A stretch of DNA of 64,000 bases from Qipengyuania seohaensis (GTDB taxonomy: Bacteria > Pseudomonadota > Alphaproteobacteria > Sphingomonadales > Sphingomonadaceae). The position numbers and the translations under genes were made by a program. The stretch spans positions 620,001-684,000 of the forward strand of contig NZ_CP024920.1 of assembly GCF_002795865.1 (NCBI RefSeq), given 5' to 3'. The notes below the pieces were generated by a model, which worked only from the letters and a program-made list of their open reading frames with translations, made no database searches and was not told the origin of the DNA. This document shows, piece by piece, positions 13,251-21,689 of this stretch. Each line of letters begins with the position of its first letter. The stretch's first letter is position 1.

Positions 13251-13508
13251 ATGGCTTTGCACTTCGAACTCGTCACGCCGGCCAAGCTGGTCCGTAGCGA
13301 GGACGTCCACATGGTGGTCGTCCCCGGCGCGGAAGGCGAATTCGGCGTGCTCGAAGGCCACGCGCCTTTCATGTCGACGATTCGTGACGGCGCCGTTCAG
13401 GTTTATAAGACCGAAGGCGCAGCACCCGAGACCATCGAAGTCCGCGGCGGTTTCGCCGAAGTGGGCGAAAACGGTCTCACGGTCCTCGCGGAACACGTCG
13501 AGGGCTGA
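13251..13508 (+). CDS. atpC: ATP synthase F1 subunit epsilon, single-domain form
   Basis: The protein has only 85 residues and begins [19 protein letters not shown]. It has the complete N-terminal beta-sandwich ([20 protein letters not shown], then a Gly-rich strand before HVEG) that couples gamma to the c-ring. It stops before the C-terminal helical hairpin, which in E. coli epsilon (about 139 residues) inhibits ATP hydrolysis. The stop is followed at once by an intrinsic terminator, so this is not a frameshift artefact. Short epsilon subunits are known in related alphaproteobacteria, where the zeta protein can supply inhibition; no zeta gene is in the window. Confidence 0.96.
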   Translation: MALHFELVTPAKLVRSEDVHMVVVPGAEGEFGVLEGHAPFMSTIRDGAVQVYKTEGAAPETIEVRGGFAEVGENGLTVLAEHVEG

Positions 13509-13536
13509 GCCATTCGGGACAATCGCAAGAATGAAG

Positions 13537-13565
13537 AGGGCGGCTCCTAAGGGCCGCCCTTTTTC
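13537..13565 (+). terminator. Intrinsic terminator of the F1 ATP synthase operon
   Basis: A perfect 8-bp stem (AGGGCGGC 13537-13544 with GCCGCCCT 13553-13560), an 8-base loop and a run of five T begin 28 bases after the atpC stop. Confidence 0.93.
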
Positions 13566-13660
13566 GTTCGACCAACCGTCACGCCTGACCGGCGAACGAC
13601 ATTGCGCGGGCCCGATCTACCGGCAAGACTGAACCGTTAGAACAATAGGGACGCACAATC

Positions 13661-15796
13661 ATGAAACGCGTATCGACACTCGCCATTGGTGCCGCCATGG
13701 CTCTTGGCATGAACACTCAAGCTCTGGCCAATGACGGCGTGCCCGGCCCCGACGAAGATCCTCACATCTGGCTCGAGGAAGCCCGTAGCGACAAGGCTCT
13801 CGACTGGGTGCGCGCGGAAAACAACCGCACCATGGCGCACATGGCGCAGGACCCTCGCTTCGACGAGCTTACCGCCGAAGCACTGGCTATCCTCGATGCG
13901 GAAGATCGCATTCCCTACGTCTCGATCCGCAAAGACGGCCTGTATAATTTCTGGCAGGACAAGGAAAATCCCAAGGGCCTCCTGCGCCGCACGACGCTTG
14001 AGAGCTACAAGACCGACGATCCGGATTGGGAAACGGTTCTCGATGTCGATGCCCTGGCTGCCGCAGAAGGCAAGGAATGGGTCTACAAGGGCAGCACCTG
14101 CCTGCCGCCCGACCAGCGTCTCTGCATGATTGCCCTGTCCGACGGCGGTGAAGACGCCACGATCCTGCGCGAATTCGACATGACGACCGGACAGTTCGTC
14201 GAAGGCGGCTTCGTTATCGAGGAGAAGAGCCAGGGCGGCGTCCAGTGGCTTGACGAAGACACCCTGCTGGTCGGTCGCGATTTCGGCGGCGGCACCGTCA
14301 CCGAGAGCGAATATCCCTTCACGACGCGCCTGTGGAAGCGCGGAACGCCGCTTAGCGATGCCGAAGAGATTTTCCGCGGTGATCCGAGCGACGTCTGGGC
14401 CGGCTCCGGCCTTATCCGCGACAACAAAGGCGTGGTGCACGGTCGAACGGCTTTCCGGGCGATCAGCTTTCATGAAAGCATCAACTACATCTGGCATGAG
14501 GGCGAGTGGCTCGAACTCGACATGCCGAAGAAAGCCAATATCGGCGGTATCATCGACGGCCAGCTGACCTTCTCGACCGATGTCGACTGGGAAACTCAAG
14601 GTCAGGTCTTCCCTGCCGACGCGCTGATCGCGGTCGATCTGGAAGAGTTCAAGCGCGACCCTAACGGGGCGAAGAAGACGCTCGTCTGGGCCCCCGCAGA
14701 GCGTCAGACCAAGCAAGGCGGCGGCGTCACCGCCAACAGTGCCTACATGGCGATCCTCGATAACGTTGTGGGCAAGGTGCTGAAGATAGATTTCGAGGGG
14801 GGCGAGTGGGTCACCACCGAAGTCAATCTTCCCGACAATGCGACCCTGGGTGTCCAGGCCACCTCGTCCGAAACCGACGAGATCATGTTCACCTCGACCG
14901 ACTTCCTGTCGCCAAGCACGCTGTGGTACTCGGACGGCAGTGGCGACCCGCAGGTGCTCAAGACCTCGCCGGAATATTTCGATGCCAGCGGAATGGAAGT
15001 CGAACAACTCGAGGCCACCAGCAAGGATGGCGCGAAGGTCCCGTATTTCCTCGTGAAGCCGAAGGGCATGAAGATGGACGGCAAGAATCCCGCCCTGCTC
15101 TATGGTTATGGCGGGTTCCAGATCTCCCAATTGCCAAGCTACCGTGCGCTGACCGGCAAGATGTGGCTCGAAAAAGGCGGCGCCTTCATTCTTGCCAACC
15201 TCCGCGGTGGGGGCGAGTTCGGTCCCGGGTGGCACCAGATGGCGATCCGCGAGAACAAGCAGCGCACCTGGGACGATTTCATCGCCGTGGGTGAGGATGC
15301 CGTTAAGCGCGGGATCACCAATCCCGGCCAGCTCGGTATCCAGGGCGGTTCGCAGGGCGGCCTGCTGGTCGGCACCGCGTTCACGCAGCGTCCCGACCTC
15401 TTCGATGCGGCAATCGTGGCGATCCCGCTGTTCGACATGCTGCGCTATCACCTCATCGGTCGCGGCGCATCGTGGATCGGCGAATATGGCGATCCGCGCA
15501 TCCCTGAACAGCGCAAATGGATCGAGGGCTACTCACCCTACCAGAAGATCGTCGACGGCGTGGATTACCCCGCCCCATTCCTCTGGGCATCGACCGCGGA
15601 CGACCGCACCCACCCCGCCCACGCCCGCAAGGGGGCAGCGAAGCTCAAGGCTCTGGGCCAGGACTACTGGTACTATGAGGACATGACTGGCGGTCACTCG
15701 GGCGGCGTCGACAACGAACAGCGCGCAAAACTGCAGGCATTGCAGATGGTCTACCTCATGCAGCGCCTGATGGACGACAACGAAGCAGGCGAATAG
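13661..15796 (+). CDS. Secreted prolyl oligopeptidase family serine peptidase (S9)
   Basis: The 711-residue protein has a signal peptide (MKRVSTLAIGAAMALGMN, cut after QALA). The N-terminal two thirds is the seven-blade propeller region (starting PGPDEDPHIWLEEARSDKAL, the classic prolyl oligopeptidase opening). The C-terminal alpha/beta-hydrolase domain has the nucleophile in GSQGGLLVG (near base 15352), the Asp region STADDRTHPAHARK and the His in GGHSGGVD. The family cuts short proline-containing peptides; here it should act in the periplasm on imported or released peptides. It stands alone between two terminators. Confidence 0.93.
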   Translation: MKRVSTLAIGAAMALGMNTQALANDGVPGPDEDPHIWLEEARSDKALDWVRAENNRTMAHMAQDPRFDELTAEALAILDAEDRIPYVSIRKDGLYNFWQDKENPKGLLRRTTLESYKTDDPDWETVLDVDALAAAEGKEWVYKGSTCLPPDQRLCMIALSDGGEDATILREFDMTTGQFVEGGFVIEEKSQGGVQWLDEDTLLVGRDFGGGTVTESEYPFTTRLWKRGTPLSDAEEIFRGDPSDVWAGSGLIRDNKGVVHGRTAFRAISFHESINYIWHEGEWLELDMPKKANIGGIIDGQLTFSTDVDWETQGQVFPADALIAVDLEEFKRDPNGAKKTLVWAPAERQTKQGGGVTANSAYMAILDNVVGKVLKIDFEGGEWVTTEVNLPDNATLGVQATSSETDEIMFTSTDFLSPSTLWYSDGSGDPQVLKTSPEYFDASGMEVEQLEATSKDGAKVPYFLVKPKGMKMDGKNPALLYGYGGFQISQLPSYRALTGKMWLEKGGAFILANLRGGGEFGPGWHQMAIRENKQRTWDDFIAVGEDAVKRGITNPGQLGIQGGSQGGLLVGTAFTQRPDLFDAAIVAIPLFDMLRYHLIGRGASWIGEYGDPRIPEQRKWIEGYSPYQKIVDGVDYPAPFLWASTADDRTHPAHARKGAAKLKALGQDYWYYEDMTGGHSGGVDNEQRAKLQALQMVYLMQRLMDDNEAGE

Positions 15797-15818
15797 GCAG
15801 CGGCTTCGATAAATAAGA

Positions 15819-15845
15819 AGGGGCGGCCTCGCGGTCGCCCCTTTT
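15819..15845 (+). terminator. Terminator after the prolyl oligopeptidase gene
   Basis: AGGGGCG (15819-15825) pairs with CGCCCCT (15836-15842), extended by two inner pairs, followed by TTTT. It starts 22 bases after the stop and separates this gene from the convergent SOUL gene. Confidence 0.88.
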
Positions 15846-15856
15846 CGTTTACGCGC

Positions 15857-16489
15857 CTATTCGACGGGAATGATCACTTCGTTGCGTCTTAGCGGCGGTG
15901 GGACCATCGGCGCGTCGTAGAAGGCGAACTCGGGAGGGCCGGCGATCGTCAGGTCGCGATCCGCGATCCATGCGCGCAATTCTTCCTCGCGCGCAGCCAA
16001 GTCCTCGCTCGATCCTCGACCGGAGAAGCGGATTGCTGCCACCCTTCGCGGCGGCATTTCGACAAGAGTAACGTCTTCGGGCGGAGTGGGCAGCGTCTCC
16101 ATCGTATACTCGGCCGGCATGACGAAGCGCGTCCGCCAGCTTCCGCTGGTGTCACCGCCATCCTGCAATACAGGCGAGGTCATGGCGATCTTTTCGCCCT
16201 GGTCCTGCATTACCGGACTGGTCATCGCGATTTCCTTGCCCGGACGATCTTGCGCGAAGATATAGGCAGCAAGACGCCGAAAGCCTGCGTTGAGCGCGCG
16301 CCTGCGATCTCCGGTATGCGTCACCTCTGCCACGATCATCGGCGCATATTCCCGAAGCTGAATATCGCCGTCCTCGGATACGAGCGAATAATCCGGCTCG
16401 TCGACCGAGTTGCGATATTGCGCGTAGGCACCAGCCGCACCGATGGACAGGACTGCTGCGCCCGCAGCGGCGTATTTCCAGAATTTCAT
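15857..16489 (-). CDS. SOUL/HBP family heme-binding-like protein, exported or anchored
   Basis: The 210-residue protein has an N-terminal hydrophobic segment (KYAAAGAAVLSIGAAGAYA) that is a signal peptide or anchor. The SOUL fold follows: DEPDYSLVSEDGDIQLREY at the start, RRALNAGFRRLAAYIFAQ, and two near-identical copies of IAMTSPV (EIAMTSPVMQDQG and KIAMTSPVLQDGG). The SOUL family binds heme or related tetrapyrroles in eukaryotes; the bacterial role is not established. It is the last gene of a minus-strand run glmU-HNH-SOUL, with a 65-base gap after the HNH gene. Confidence 0.88.
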   Translation of the reverse strand: MKFWKYAAAGAAVLSIGAAGAYAQYRNSVDEPDYSLVSEDGDIQLREYAPMIVAEVTHTGDRRRALNAGFRRLAAYIFAQDRPGKEIAMTSPVMQDQGEKIAMTSPVLQDGGDTSGSWRTRFVMPAEYTMETLPTPPEDVTLVEMPPRRVAAIRFSGRGSSEDLAAREEELRAWIADRDLTIAGPPEFAFYDAPMVPPPLRRNEVIIPVE

Positions 16490-16554
16490 GAAGCCTGGCT
16501 CCCTTACGTTTTATTATCAACGCCGGGGCACGGACGGACGTTCCGCAGGTCGGT

Positions 16555-16824
16555 TTACTTCGGCCTTCGGGTCGGGGCGTGGAAGTCCGGTGGCTTGTCC
16601 GCGACCCAGTCGACGAACTTCGCCAAGGCCTCATCCTCGAGCAAGGCAGCGCGATCCTCTCCGATCCGTGACAGCCGGGCATTCGTGAAGTTGGCATGGA
16701 TCGCGCGGTGACAGATGGGATGCACTGCAACGGTCGCGCGGCCCTTCTTCGCCTTCGGCACAGTGTGGTGCTGCTGGACCTTGCATCCCAGCGGGCGCTC
16801 ACAGAGCCAGCAAAGGTCCGCCAA
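16555..16824 (-). CDS. Small HNH-type zinc protein (HNH endonuclease fold)
   Basis: The 89-residue protein begins MADLCWLCERPLG. It has CxxC (Cys5, Cys8), then QQHHTVPKAKKG with the general-base His pair, then VHPICHRAIHANFT with the second zinc half (Cys and His). This is the beta-beta-alpha-metal core of HNH nucleases in a minimal form. Most such small chromosomal proteins have unknown targets; nicking activity is inferred from the motif only. It starts five bases after the glmU stop, so it is cotranscribed with glmU. Confidence 0.82.
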   Translation of the reverse strand: MADLCWLCERPLGCKVQQHHTVPKAKKGRATVAVHPICHRAIHANFTNARLSRIGEDRAALLEDEALAKFVDWVADKPPDFHAPTRRPK

Positions 16825-16829
16825 GACGC

Positions 16830-18197
16830 TCAGTCCTTCTTCGCCGCCGCCTTCTTCTTTTTCATCGTGTCGTGGAAACGATCGGCCCAGCCGGGCTTTA
16901 CCATCTGTTCCGCGCGAACCATGCGCAGTTCGCCGGGCGCCACGTCGCGGCTGACAGCGCTACCGGCAGCGACGATAGCGTCCGCCCCGATGGTGACGGG
17001 TGCGATCAGCGCGCTGTTCGAGCCGATAAAGGCACGCTCGCCAATCGTGGTCTTGTGCTTGAAATAGCCATCGTAATTGCAGGTGATCGTACCAGCACCG
17101 ATGTTTGCCCCTGCCCCCACCGTGGCATCGCCGAGGTAGGTAAGATGATTGGCTTTCGCGCCTTCCCCCAGAACCGCCTTCTTCATCTCGACGAAATTGC
17201 CGACCTTGCTGCCCTGCTCCATCACCGCGCCCGGGCGCAGGCGGGCATAGGGACCGACTTCGCACCCTTCACCCACGTTTGCGCCTTCCAGATGGCTGAA
17301 CGCACGAATGGTAGCTCCGCTCGCGACTTTCACCCCGGGCCCGAACACGACATTGGGTTCGATCGTCACGTCGGGTGCCAGTTCGGTGTCGTAACTGAAA
17401 AATACGGTTTCCGGAGCGCGCAGGGTCGCGCCTTCGGCCATCCAGTGTTCGCGCTGTTCGCGCTGCCATTGCGCTTCTGCCGCGGCGAGCTCGCTCCGCG
17501 AATTGATACCCGCGACTTCATTCGGATCGTCAGTCGTGACAGCGGCGCAAACGCGCCCGTCATCGATGGCGATATTGACGATATCGGGGAGGTAGTATTC
17601 GCCCTGTGCATTGTCGTTGCCGACCCTGTCGAGCAGGGCCCAGAGGTCGTCCGCCTTTGCAGCCATCAGGCCCGAATTGCACAGGTGACAGGCCCGCTCG
17701 CTCTCGTCGGCGTCCTTGAATTCGACCATCTTGGAAATGCGACCCTCGTCATCGGTAATGACACGGCCATAGGCGAGCGGTTCTTCCGGCTCGAACGCGA
17801 GCACGACCGCTGCCGGGGCATCGCCCGCATTGAGGCGATCCAGCATCGCTCTCATTGTTGCAGCGCGCACGAACGGCACATCGCCATACATGATGAGCAC
17901 ATCGCCCGAGTATCCGGCAAGCTGCTCCTGCGCCTGCTGGACGGCATGGCCGGTCCCGAGCTGCGGTTCCTGAAGGCAGGTGCGCGCATCGTCTCCCAGC
18001 GCCTCTTCGAGCTGCTCCCTCCCTGCTCCGACGACCACGACCTTGTGATCGGGCGAGAGGCTGTCGACGCTGGCCATGAGATGGTGCAGCATCGAACGCC
18101 CGGCAATGGGATGGAGAACCTTGTGAAGTTCACTCTTCATGCGGGTGCCCTTGCCTGCTGCAAGGATGACGGCGGCGAAGTGTCTGGTCTGGCTCAT
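16830..18197 (-). CDS. glmU: Bifunctional GlmU: N-acetylglucosamine-1-phosphate uridyltransferase / glucosamine-1-phosphate acetyltransferase
   Basis: From ATG 18197 the protein has 455 residues, the family length; the open frame extends 14 codons further without conserved sequence. The N-terminal nucleotidyltransferase has AAVILAAGKGTRMKSELHK and later MYGDVPF. The C-terminal half is a left-handed beta-helix of hexapeptide repeats (for example GPYARLRPGAVM and IGAGTITCNYDG). It makes UDP-GlcNAc for peptidoglycan and lipopolysaccharide. The C-terminus ends in a Lys/Ala-rich tail (MKKKKAAAKKD). Divergent from gph, 60 bases apart. Confidence 0.97.
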   Translation of the reverse strand: MSQTRHFAAVILAAGKGTRMKSELHKVLHPIAGRSMLHHLMASVDSLSPDHKVVVVGAGREQLEEALGDDARTCLQEPQLGTGHAVQQAQEQLAGYSGDVLIMYGDVPFVRAATMRAMLDRLNAGDAPAAVVLAFEPEEPLAYGRVITDDEGRISKMVEFKDADESERACHLCNSGLMAAKADDLWALLDRVGNDNAQGEYYLPDIVNIAIDDGRVCAAVTTDDPNEVAGINSRSELAAAEAQWQREQREHWMAEGATLRAPETVFFSYDTELAPDVTIEPNVVFGPGVKVASGATIRAFSHLEGANVGEGCEVGPYARLRPGAVMEQGSKVGNFVEMKKAVLGEGAKANHLTYLGDATVGAGANIGAGTITCNYDGYFKHKTTIGERAFIGSNSALIAPVTIGADAIVAAGSAVSRDVAPGELRMVRAEQMVKPGWADRFHDTMKKKKAAAKKD

Positions 18198-18257
18198 GAC
18201 GCGGCCATGCCACCAAATGCTTGCGGATTGAAGAACCATCCTTCAACGCCTGACGCC

Positions 18258-18926
18258 ATGACGGCATTTCCCTTCCAGTCGGTCGGCTTCGACCTCGATG
18301 GCACACTCCTGGAGACCCACCGCGATCTCGGCGCTGCGGTGAACCATGCGCTGGCACTGGGCGGGTTCGACCCCGTCCCGGCGGACCATGCCAGCGACCT
18401 CATCGGCGGCGGGGCCAAGATCATGCTGGCTCGCGCGGTGGACCAGCAGGGCGGCCTTCCCGAGGACGAGTTCCGGCAGCTCTACAAACAGATGCTGGGC
18501 TATTACGCGGAAAACAACGCGGTGCATTCGCGGCCCTACCCCCATGCTGTCGAGACGCTCGACGCACTGGCCGAGCGCGGTGTGAAGATGGCCGTGGTCA
18601 CCAACAAGTTCGAAGGGTTCGCGCGCGACATCCTCACCACCCTGGGCCTTGCAGACCGGTTCGAGACGATCATCGGAGGCGATACCATGGGCAAGGGCCG
18701 CGCCAAGCCCGAGCCGGATGCGGTGATCGAGGCCCGCAAGCGGTGTGGCGGCGGGCCGATGGCCTTCGTGGGCGACAGCTCCTACGATGTGCGGGCAGCG
18801 CGCGCGGCAGACGCACCGGTGATCGCGGCGGCCTATGGCTATTGCGACAAGCCCCCGCACGAGCTGGGCGCAGATGCCGTCATCGAATCGCTCGATCGCC
18901 TCATTTCCGCCCTCGAAACGCTGTAG
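18258..18926 (+). CDS. gph: Phosphoglycolate phosphatase (HAD superfamily)
   Basis: The 222-residue protein begins MTAFPFQSVGFDLDGTLLET; the two Asp of the DxDG motif are the nucleophile and acid/base. Motif II is VVTNK, motif III is the Lys in GRAKPEPD, and motif IV is FVGDSSYDVRAARAAD. These fit HAD subfamily IA and Gph, which removes 2-phosphoglycolate formed during DNA 3'-end repair or by oxygenase reactions. Other small-molecule phosphatases of the same subfamily cannot be excluded. It is a single gene, divergent from glmU. Confidence 0.88.
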   Translation: MTAFPFQSVGFDLDGTLLETHRDLGAAVNHALALGGFDPVPADHASDLIGGGAKIMLARAVDQQGGLPEDEFRQLYKQMLGYYAENNAVHSRPYPHAVETLDALAERGVKMAVVTNKFEGFARDILTTLGLADRFETIIGGDTMGKGRAKPEPDAVIEARKRCGGGPMAFVGDSSYDVRAARAADAPVIAAAYGYCDKPPHELGADAVIESLDRLISALETL

Positions 18927-19028
18927 GCGCTCGCTTCGTCTTCGTCCTGACCCTACGGCATGGCGGATCGCCGCGCATACGGTTGCAAGAAGCACGCAAA
19001 AATGCCACGCCGCAGCGCACAATTGACC

Positions 19029-19038
19029 TTTACGTAAA
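19029..19038. promoter_or_regulatory. Palindromic operator candidate upstream of the SDR gene
   Basis: TTTACGTAAA is a perfect 10-bp palindrome 24 bases before the SDR start, inside TTGACCTTTACGTAAACG. From memory it resembles the MerR-type operators proposed for LiuR regulators of branched-chain and fatty-acid catabolism; no regulator is nearby and the assignment is a guess. Confidence 0.4.
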
Positions 19039-19061
19039 CGACAAAGCAGGAGCCCCCACCC

Positions 19062-19991
19062 ATGAGCATCGATTTCAAGGACAAGGTAGCCATCGTAACC
19101 GGCGCAGGCGGCGGACTGGGCCGCGAATATGCGCTTGAGCTGGCGCGCCGCGGCGCGAAGGTCGTCGTCAACGATCTCGGCGGCTCGCGCGACGGCACTG
19201 GCCACTCCGACATGGCCCTCCAGGTCGTCGAGGAAATCGAGAAGATGGGCGGCGAGGCGATGTCGAACGGCGGCAGCGTCACTGAATACGACCAGATGGA
19301 AAAGATGGTCGCCGACGCCAAGCAGAAGTGGGGCGGCGTGCACATCCTGCTCAACAACGCAGGCGTCCTGCGCGACAAGACCTTCGCCAAGATGAGCCCC
19401 GAAGATTTCGAGTTCGTCCTCAAGGTCCACCTGACCGGTTCGGCATTCGTCACCAAGGCGTGCTGGGAACTCATGCGTGAGCAGGCTTACGGCCGCATCA
19501 TGATGACCGCGTCCTCGACCGGCCTGTTCGGCAACTTCGGCCAGGCCAACTACGGCGCGGCGAAGCTCGGCTTAGCCGGTCTGACAAAGACGCTGGCTCT
19601 CGAAGGTGCGAAGTACAACATCAAGGTCAACACGCTGTCGCCGGTCGCGGGCACGCGCATGACCGAAGACCTCTTCCCCGAAGAAGCCTTCAAGCTGTTC
19701 GATCCGGTGAACGTGGTCCCGGCCGCGCTCTTCCTCGTCAGCGAAGATGCGCCGAGCAACGCCATCGTCGGCGCAGGCGCCGGTGGTTATCACTCGGCTT
19801 GGACCGTCATGAACGACGCCGTCTGGCTGCCCGATGGCGAGCGTACGGTCGAAGGCTTTGCCGCCAACTGGGACAAGATCAGCGAATTCTCGAACCTCAA
19901 GGCCCCGCAATCGGGCAGCGAGCAGTCGGGTGCGATCCTGACCGCCATGCAGAAGGTCACCGGTACCGGCCCGAGCAGCGCTCGCGGCTAA
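19062..19991 (+). CDS. Short-chain dehydrogenase of the multifunctional-enzyme-2 (3-hydroxyacyl-CoA dehydrogenase) type
   Basis: The 309-residue protein has the Rossmann motif [13 protein letters not shown] and then [14 protein letters not shown], which is characteristic of the peroxisomal MFE-2 dehydrogenase branch of SDRs. The catalytic Ser is in [10 protein letters not shown] and the YxxxK motif is YGAAK. In MFE-2 this domain oxidises (3R)-hydroxyacyl-CoA; stand-alone bacterial versions are often with acyl-CoA or steroid side-chain degradation genes. Here it stands alone between a palindromic operator candidate and a strong terminator, so the substrate is open. Confidence 0.88.
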   Translation: MSIDFKDKVAIVTGAGGGLGREYALELARRGAKVVVNDLGGSRDGTGHSDMALQVVEEIEKMGGEAMSNGGSVTEYDQMEKMVADAKQKWGGVHILLNNAGVLRDKTFAKMSPEDFEFVLKVHLTGSAFVTKACWELMREQAYGRIMMTASSTGLFGNFGQANYGAAKLGLAGLTKTLALEGAKYNIKVNTLSPVAGTRMTEDLFPEEAFKLFDPVNVVPAALFLVSEDAPSNAIVGAGAGGYHSAWTVMNDAVWLPDGERTVEGFAANWDKISEFSNLKAPQSGSEQSGAILTAMQKVTGTGPSSARG

Positions 19992-20011
19992 GCCCTACCC
20001 TCGAATACTGG

Positions 20012-20048
20012 AAAACCCCGCCACATCGCAGGATGCGGCGGGGTTTTT
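20012..20048 (+). terminator. Strong intrinsic terminator after the SDR gene
   Basis: AAAACCCCGCC (20012-20022) pairs with GGCGGGGTTTT (20037-20047), with a loop of about 14 bases, ending in five T. Confidence 0.94.
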
Positions 20049-20080
20049 CGTGCCTGGAGAGTGAGTTACTCTAAGCCGTA

Positions 20081-20109
20081 TTGACGTGTTAATACACTAA
20101 GCGTATCAC
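20081..20109 (+). promoter_or_regulatory. Probable sigma-70-type promoter of the polytopic membrane protein gene
   Basis: TTGACG (20081-20086) and TATCAC (20104-20109) are 17 bases apart and lie 27 bases before the ATG. GTGTTAATACAC between them has inverted GTGT/ACAC arms that could bind a repressor. Confidence 0.45.
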
Positions 20110-20135
20110 CTCTGGCCACTCAATGGGGAGAGACC

Positions 20136-21278
20136 ATGTACAGTCAGGAAGACCTGAATTCTGCAGTGGCTTCGGGCGCCATCAGCCAGGAGGCCGTCGA
20201 CGCTCTACGCGCGCACGTCGCCTCGACGCGCGATGCGTTGCCCGCCGATGCAGAACATTTCCGCCTCATCACCGGGTTCAACGATATCTTCGTGACGATC
20301 GGTGTGATCATCATGCTGGTTGCCATGGGCGCCATCGGGCAAGCGATTGCCGGCGCGATCTGGCCTGTCCCGGCTTGGCCCGAGATGGGAAGCGATCCCG
20401 ATTGGTGGGAAAACAACCGCAGCGCCATGGCGATTGCGCGCGGGATGGGGCTCAGCTTCGCCGCGCTGGGCGTTGCCGTCACCGCTTGGCTGCTCGCCGA
20501 ATTCTTCACCCTCAAGCGCCGCATGGCCCTTCCCAGCATCATCCTGCTGCTGGCCTTCGTCGGCGGCGTGTTCCTCGCCCAGCTCGGCGGGATCATGGCC
20601 TATATGGAAAGCGGGACGGAGCGCAGCGAAACCATCGGTTTCCTGTGGGCCAGCCTCGCCCTGCTCATCACCGCAGGCTTCGCCTGGATGCACTGGAAGC
20701 GCTTCATGGTGCCGATTACCATCGCGGCGGGCACAGCGGCGATCGCCGGTACCGCCATTGCACTGATCATCGCGATTATCGGCCCCGATACGGCCAACAT
20801 CGAGAACGTATTGCTCTCGCTTGTGTTCGTAGCAGGCCTGGTGGTCTTCGGTTTCGCCATGCGCTGGGATATCAGTGATCCACGCCGTGAGACCCGCCGC
20901 AGCGATGTCGCCTTCTGGCTGCACTTGCTCGCCGCGCCAATGATCGCCCACCCGGTATTCGCCCTGATCGGTGTGACCGATGGCGACAACATCGGCGCGC
21001 TGGCAGCGGTGCTGGTCCTGGCGGTCTATATCGTCTTCGGCATCGTGGCGCTTGCCATCGACCGGCGTGCGCTGCTCGTCTCGGCGCTGGCCTATGTGCT
21101 GATCGCGCTGACTTACCTGTTCCGCGAATTCGGAGCGGTGGAGCTGAATTTCGCGCTGACCGCACTGGTCATCGGTTCCGCCCTGCTGACGCTCAGCGCA
21201 TTGTGGACGCCGATCCGCCGCGCCGTGGTCCAGGGCCTGCCGACCGACCTCAAAACCAAGCTTCCCGCTACGGCCTGA
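20136..21278 (+). CDS. Polytopic membrane protein, DUF2157-like, function unknown
   Basis: The 380-residue protein has a soluble N-terminus of about 45 residues (MYSQEDLNSAVASGAISQEA) that resembles the DUF2157 lead segment, then about ten hydrophobic spans: examples are FVTIGVIIMLVAMGAIG, LPSIILLLAFVGGVFLAQ, LLSLVFVAGLVVFGFAM and ALLVSALAYVLIALTYLF. There is no transporter motif, ATPase or enzyme signature. It is a single gene with its own promoter and terminator. The DUF2157 assignment is tentative; no function is claimed. Confidence 0.78.
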   Translation: MYSQEDLNSAVASGAISQEAVDALRAHVASTRDALPADAEHFRLITGFNDIFVTIGVIIMLVAMGAIGQAIAGAIWPVPAWPEMGSDPDWWENNRSAMAIARGMGLSFAALGVAVTAWLLAEFFTLKRRMALPSIILLLAFVGGVFLAQLGGIMAYMESGTERSETIGFLWASLALLITAGFAWMHWKRFMVPITIAAGTAAIAGTAIALIIAIIGPDTANIENVLLSLVFVAGLVVFGFAMRWDISDPRRETRRSDVAFWLHLLAAPMIAHPVFALIGVTDGDNIGALAAVLVLAVYIVFGIVALAIDRRALLVSALAYVLIALTYLFREFGAVELNFALTALVIGSALLTLSALWTPIRRAVVQGLPTDLKTKLPATA

Positions 21279-21301
21279 GGTCCACACCTGCTCACAAGGG
21301 G

Positions 21302-21331
21302 AAAGGTCCGCACCTAGGTGCGGGCCTTTTT
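21302..21331 (+). terminator. Intrinsic terminator between convergent genes
   Basis: AAAGGTCCGCACC (21302-21314) pairs with GGTGCGGGCCTTT (21317-21329; one mismatch or wobble), with a TA apex, followed by T residues. It separates the membrane protein gene from the convergent DUF2794 gene. Confidence 0.9.
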
Positions 21332-21338
21332 CGTATGC

Positions 21339-21689
21339 TTAGTCGTCGATTGCCTTGAGAAGGCGACGTTCGACCGGGGCCATGACGCCGGGCAATTCGT
21401 GCCCGCGTTTAAGCACCTGCCCATGCTCGCCATATAGCGTCCACATGCCCTGTTTGCCGCGCAGCGAGGGGCGCTTCTCGATCCGCGCCTGCGGCCTTTC
21501 GGCAGCGCGGCGAAAGGCCGCGAACACCGCGACATCGCGCGTGAAGTCCATCGCGTAATCGCGCCATTTCCCGGCAGCGACCATGCGTCCGTAGAGATCG
21601 AGGATGCGGGTCAGTTCTTCACGTGAGAACCCGACCTGAAGCGGTTTGCGACCGGGAAAGGCGACGACCTTGTCACCGAGGAAATTCAT
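21339..21689 (-). CDS. DUF2794 family protein
   Basis: The 116-residue protein contains VGFSREELTRILDLYGRM and WRDYAMDFTRDVAVFAAFRR, the pattern of the alphaproteobacterial DUF2794 family, whose function is unknown. The start ATG 21689 overlaps the cysE stop as TGATG; a TTG three bases earlier is possible. It is translationally coupled to cysE. Basic residues near EKRPSLRGKQGMWTLYGE suggest a nucleic-acid or anionic ligand, but this is a guess. Confidence 0.88.
   Translation of the reverse strand: MNFLGDKVVAFPGRKPLQVGFSREELTRILDLYGRMVAAGKWRDYAMDFTRDVAVFAAFRRAAERPQARIEKRPSLRGKQGMWTLYGEHGQVLKRGHELPGVMAPVERRLLKAIDD

Noticed and set aside
13563-13602. TCGTTCG/CGAACGA inverted repeat upstream of the prolyl oligopeptidase gene
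   Set aside because: Seven-base arms with a 22-base gap are expected by chance in this composition, and no regulator is suggested.
13637-15451. 604-residue open frame antisense to the prolyl oligopeptidase gene
   Set aside because: The sense protein has a signal peptide and catalytic triad; the antisense translation is a shadow.
16872-18257. Long N-terminal extension of gph across glmU
   Set aside because: The HAD motif DxDG lies at residue 12 of the ATG at 18258, so the upstream part is glmU shadow.
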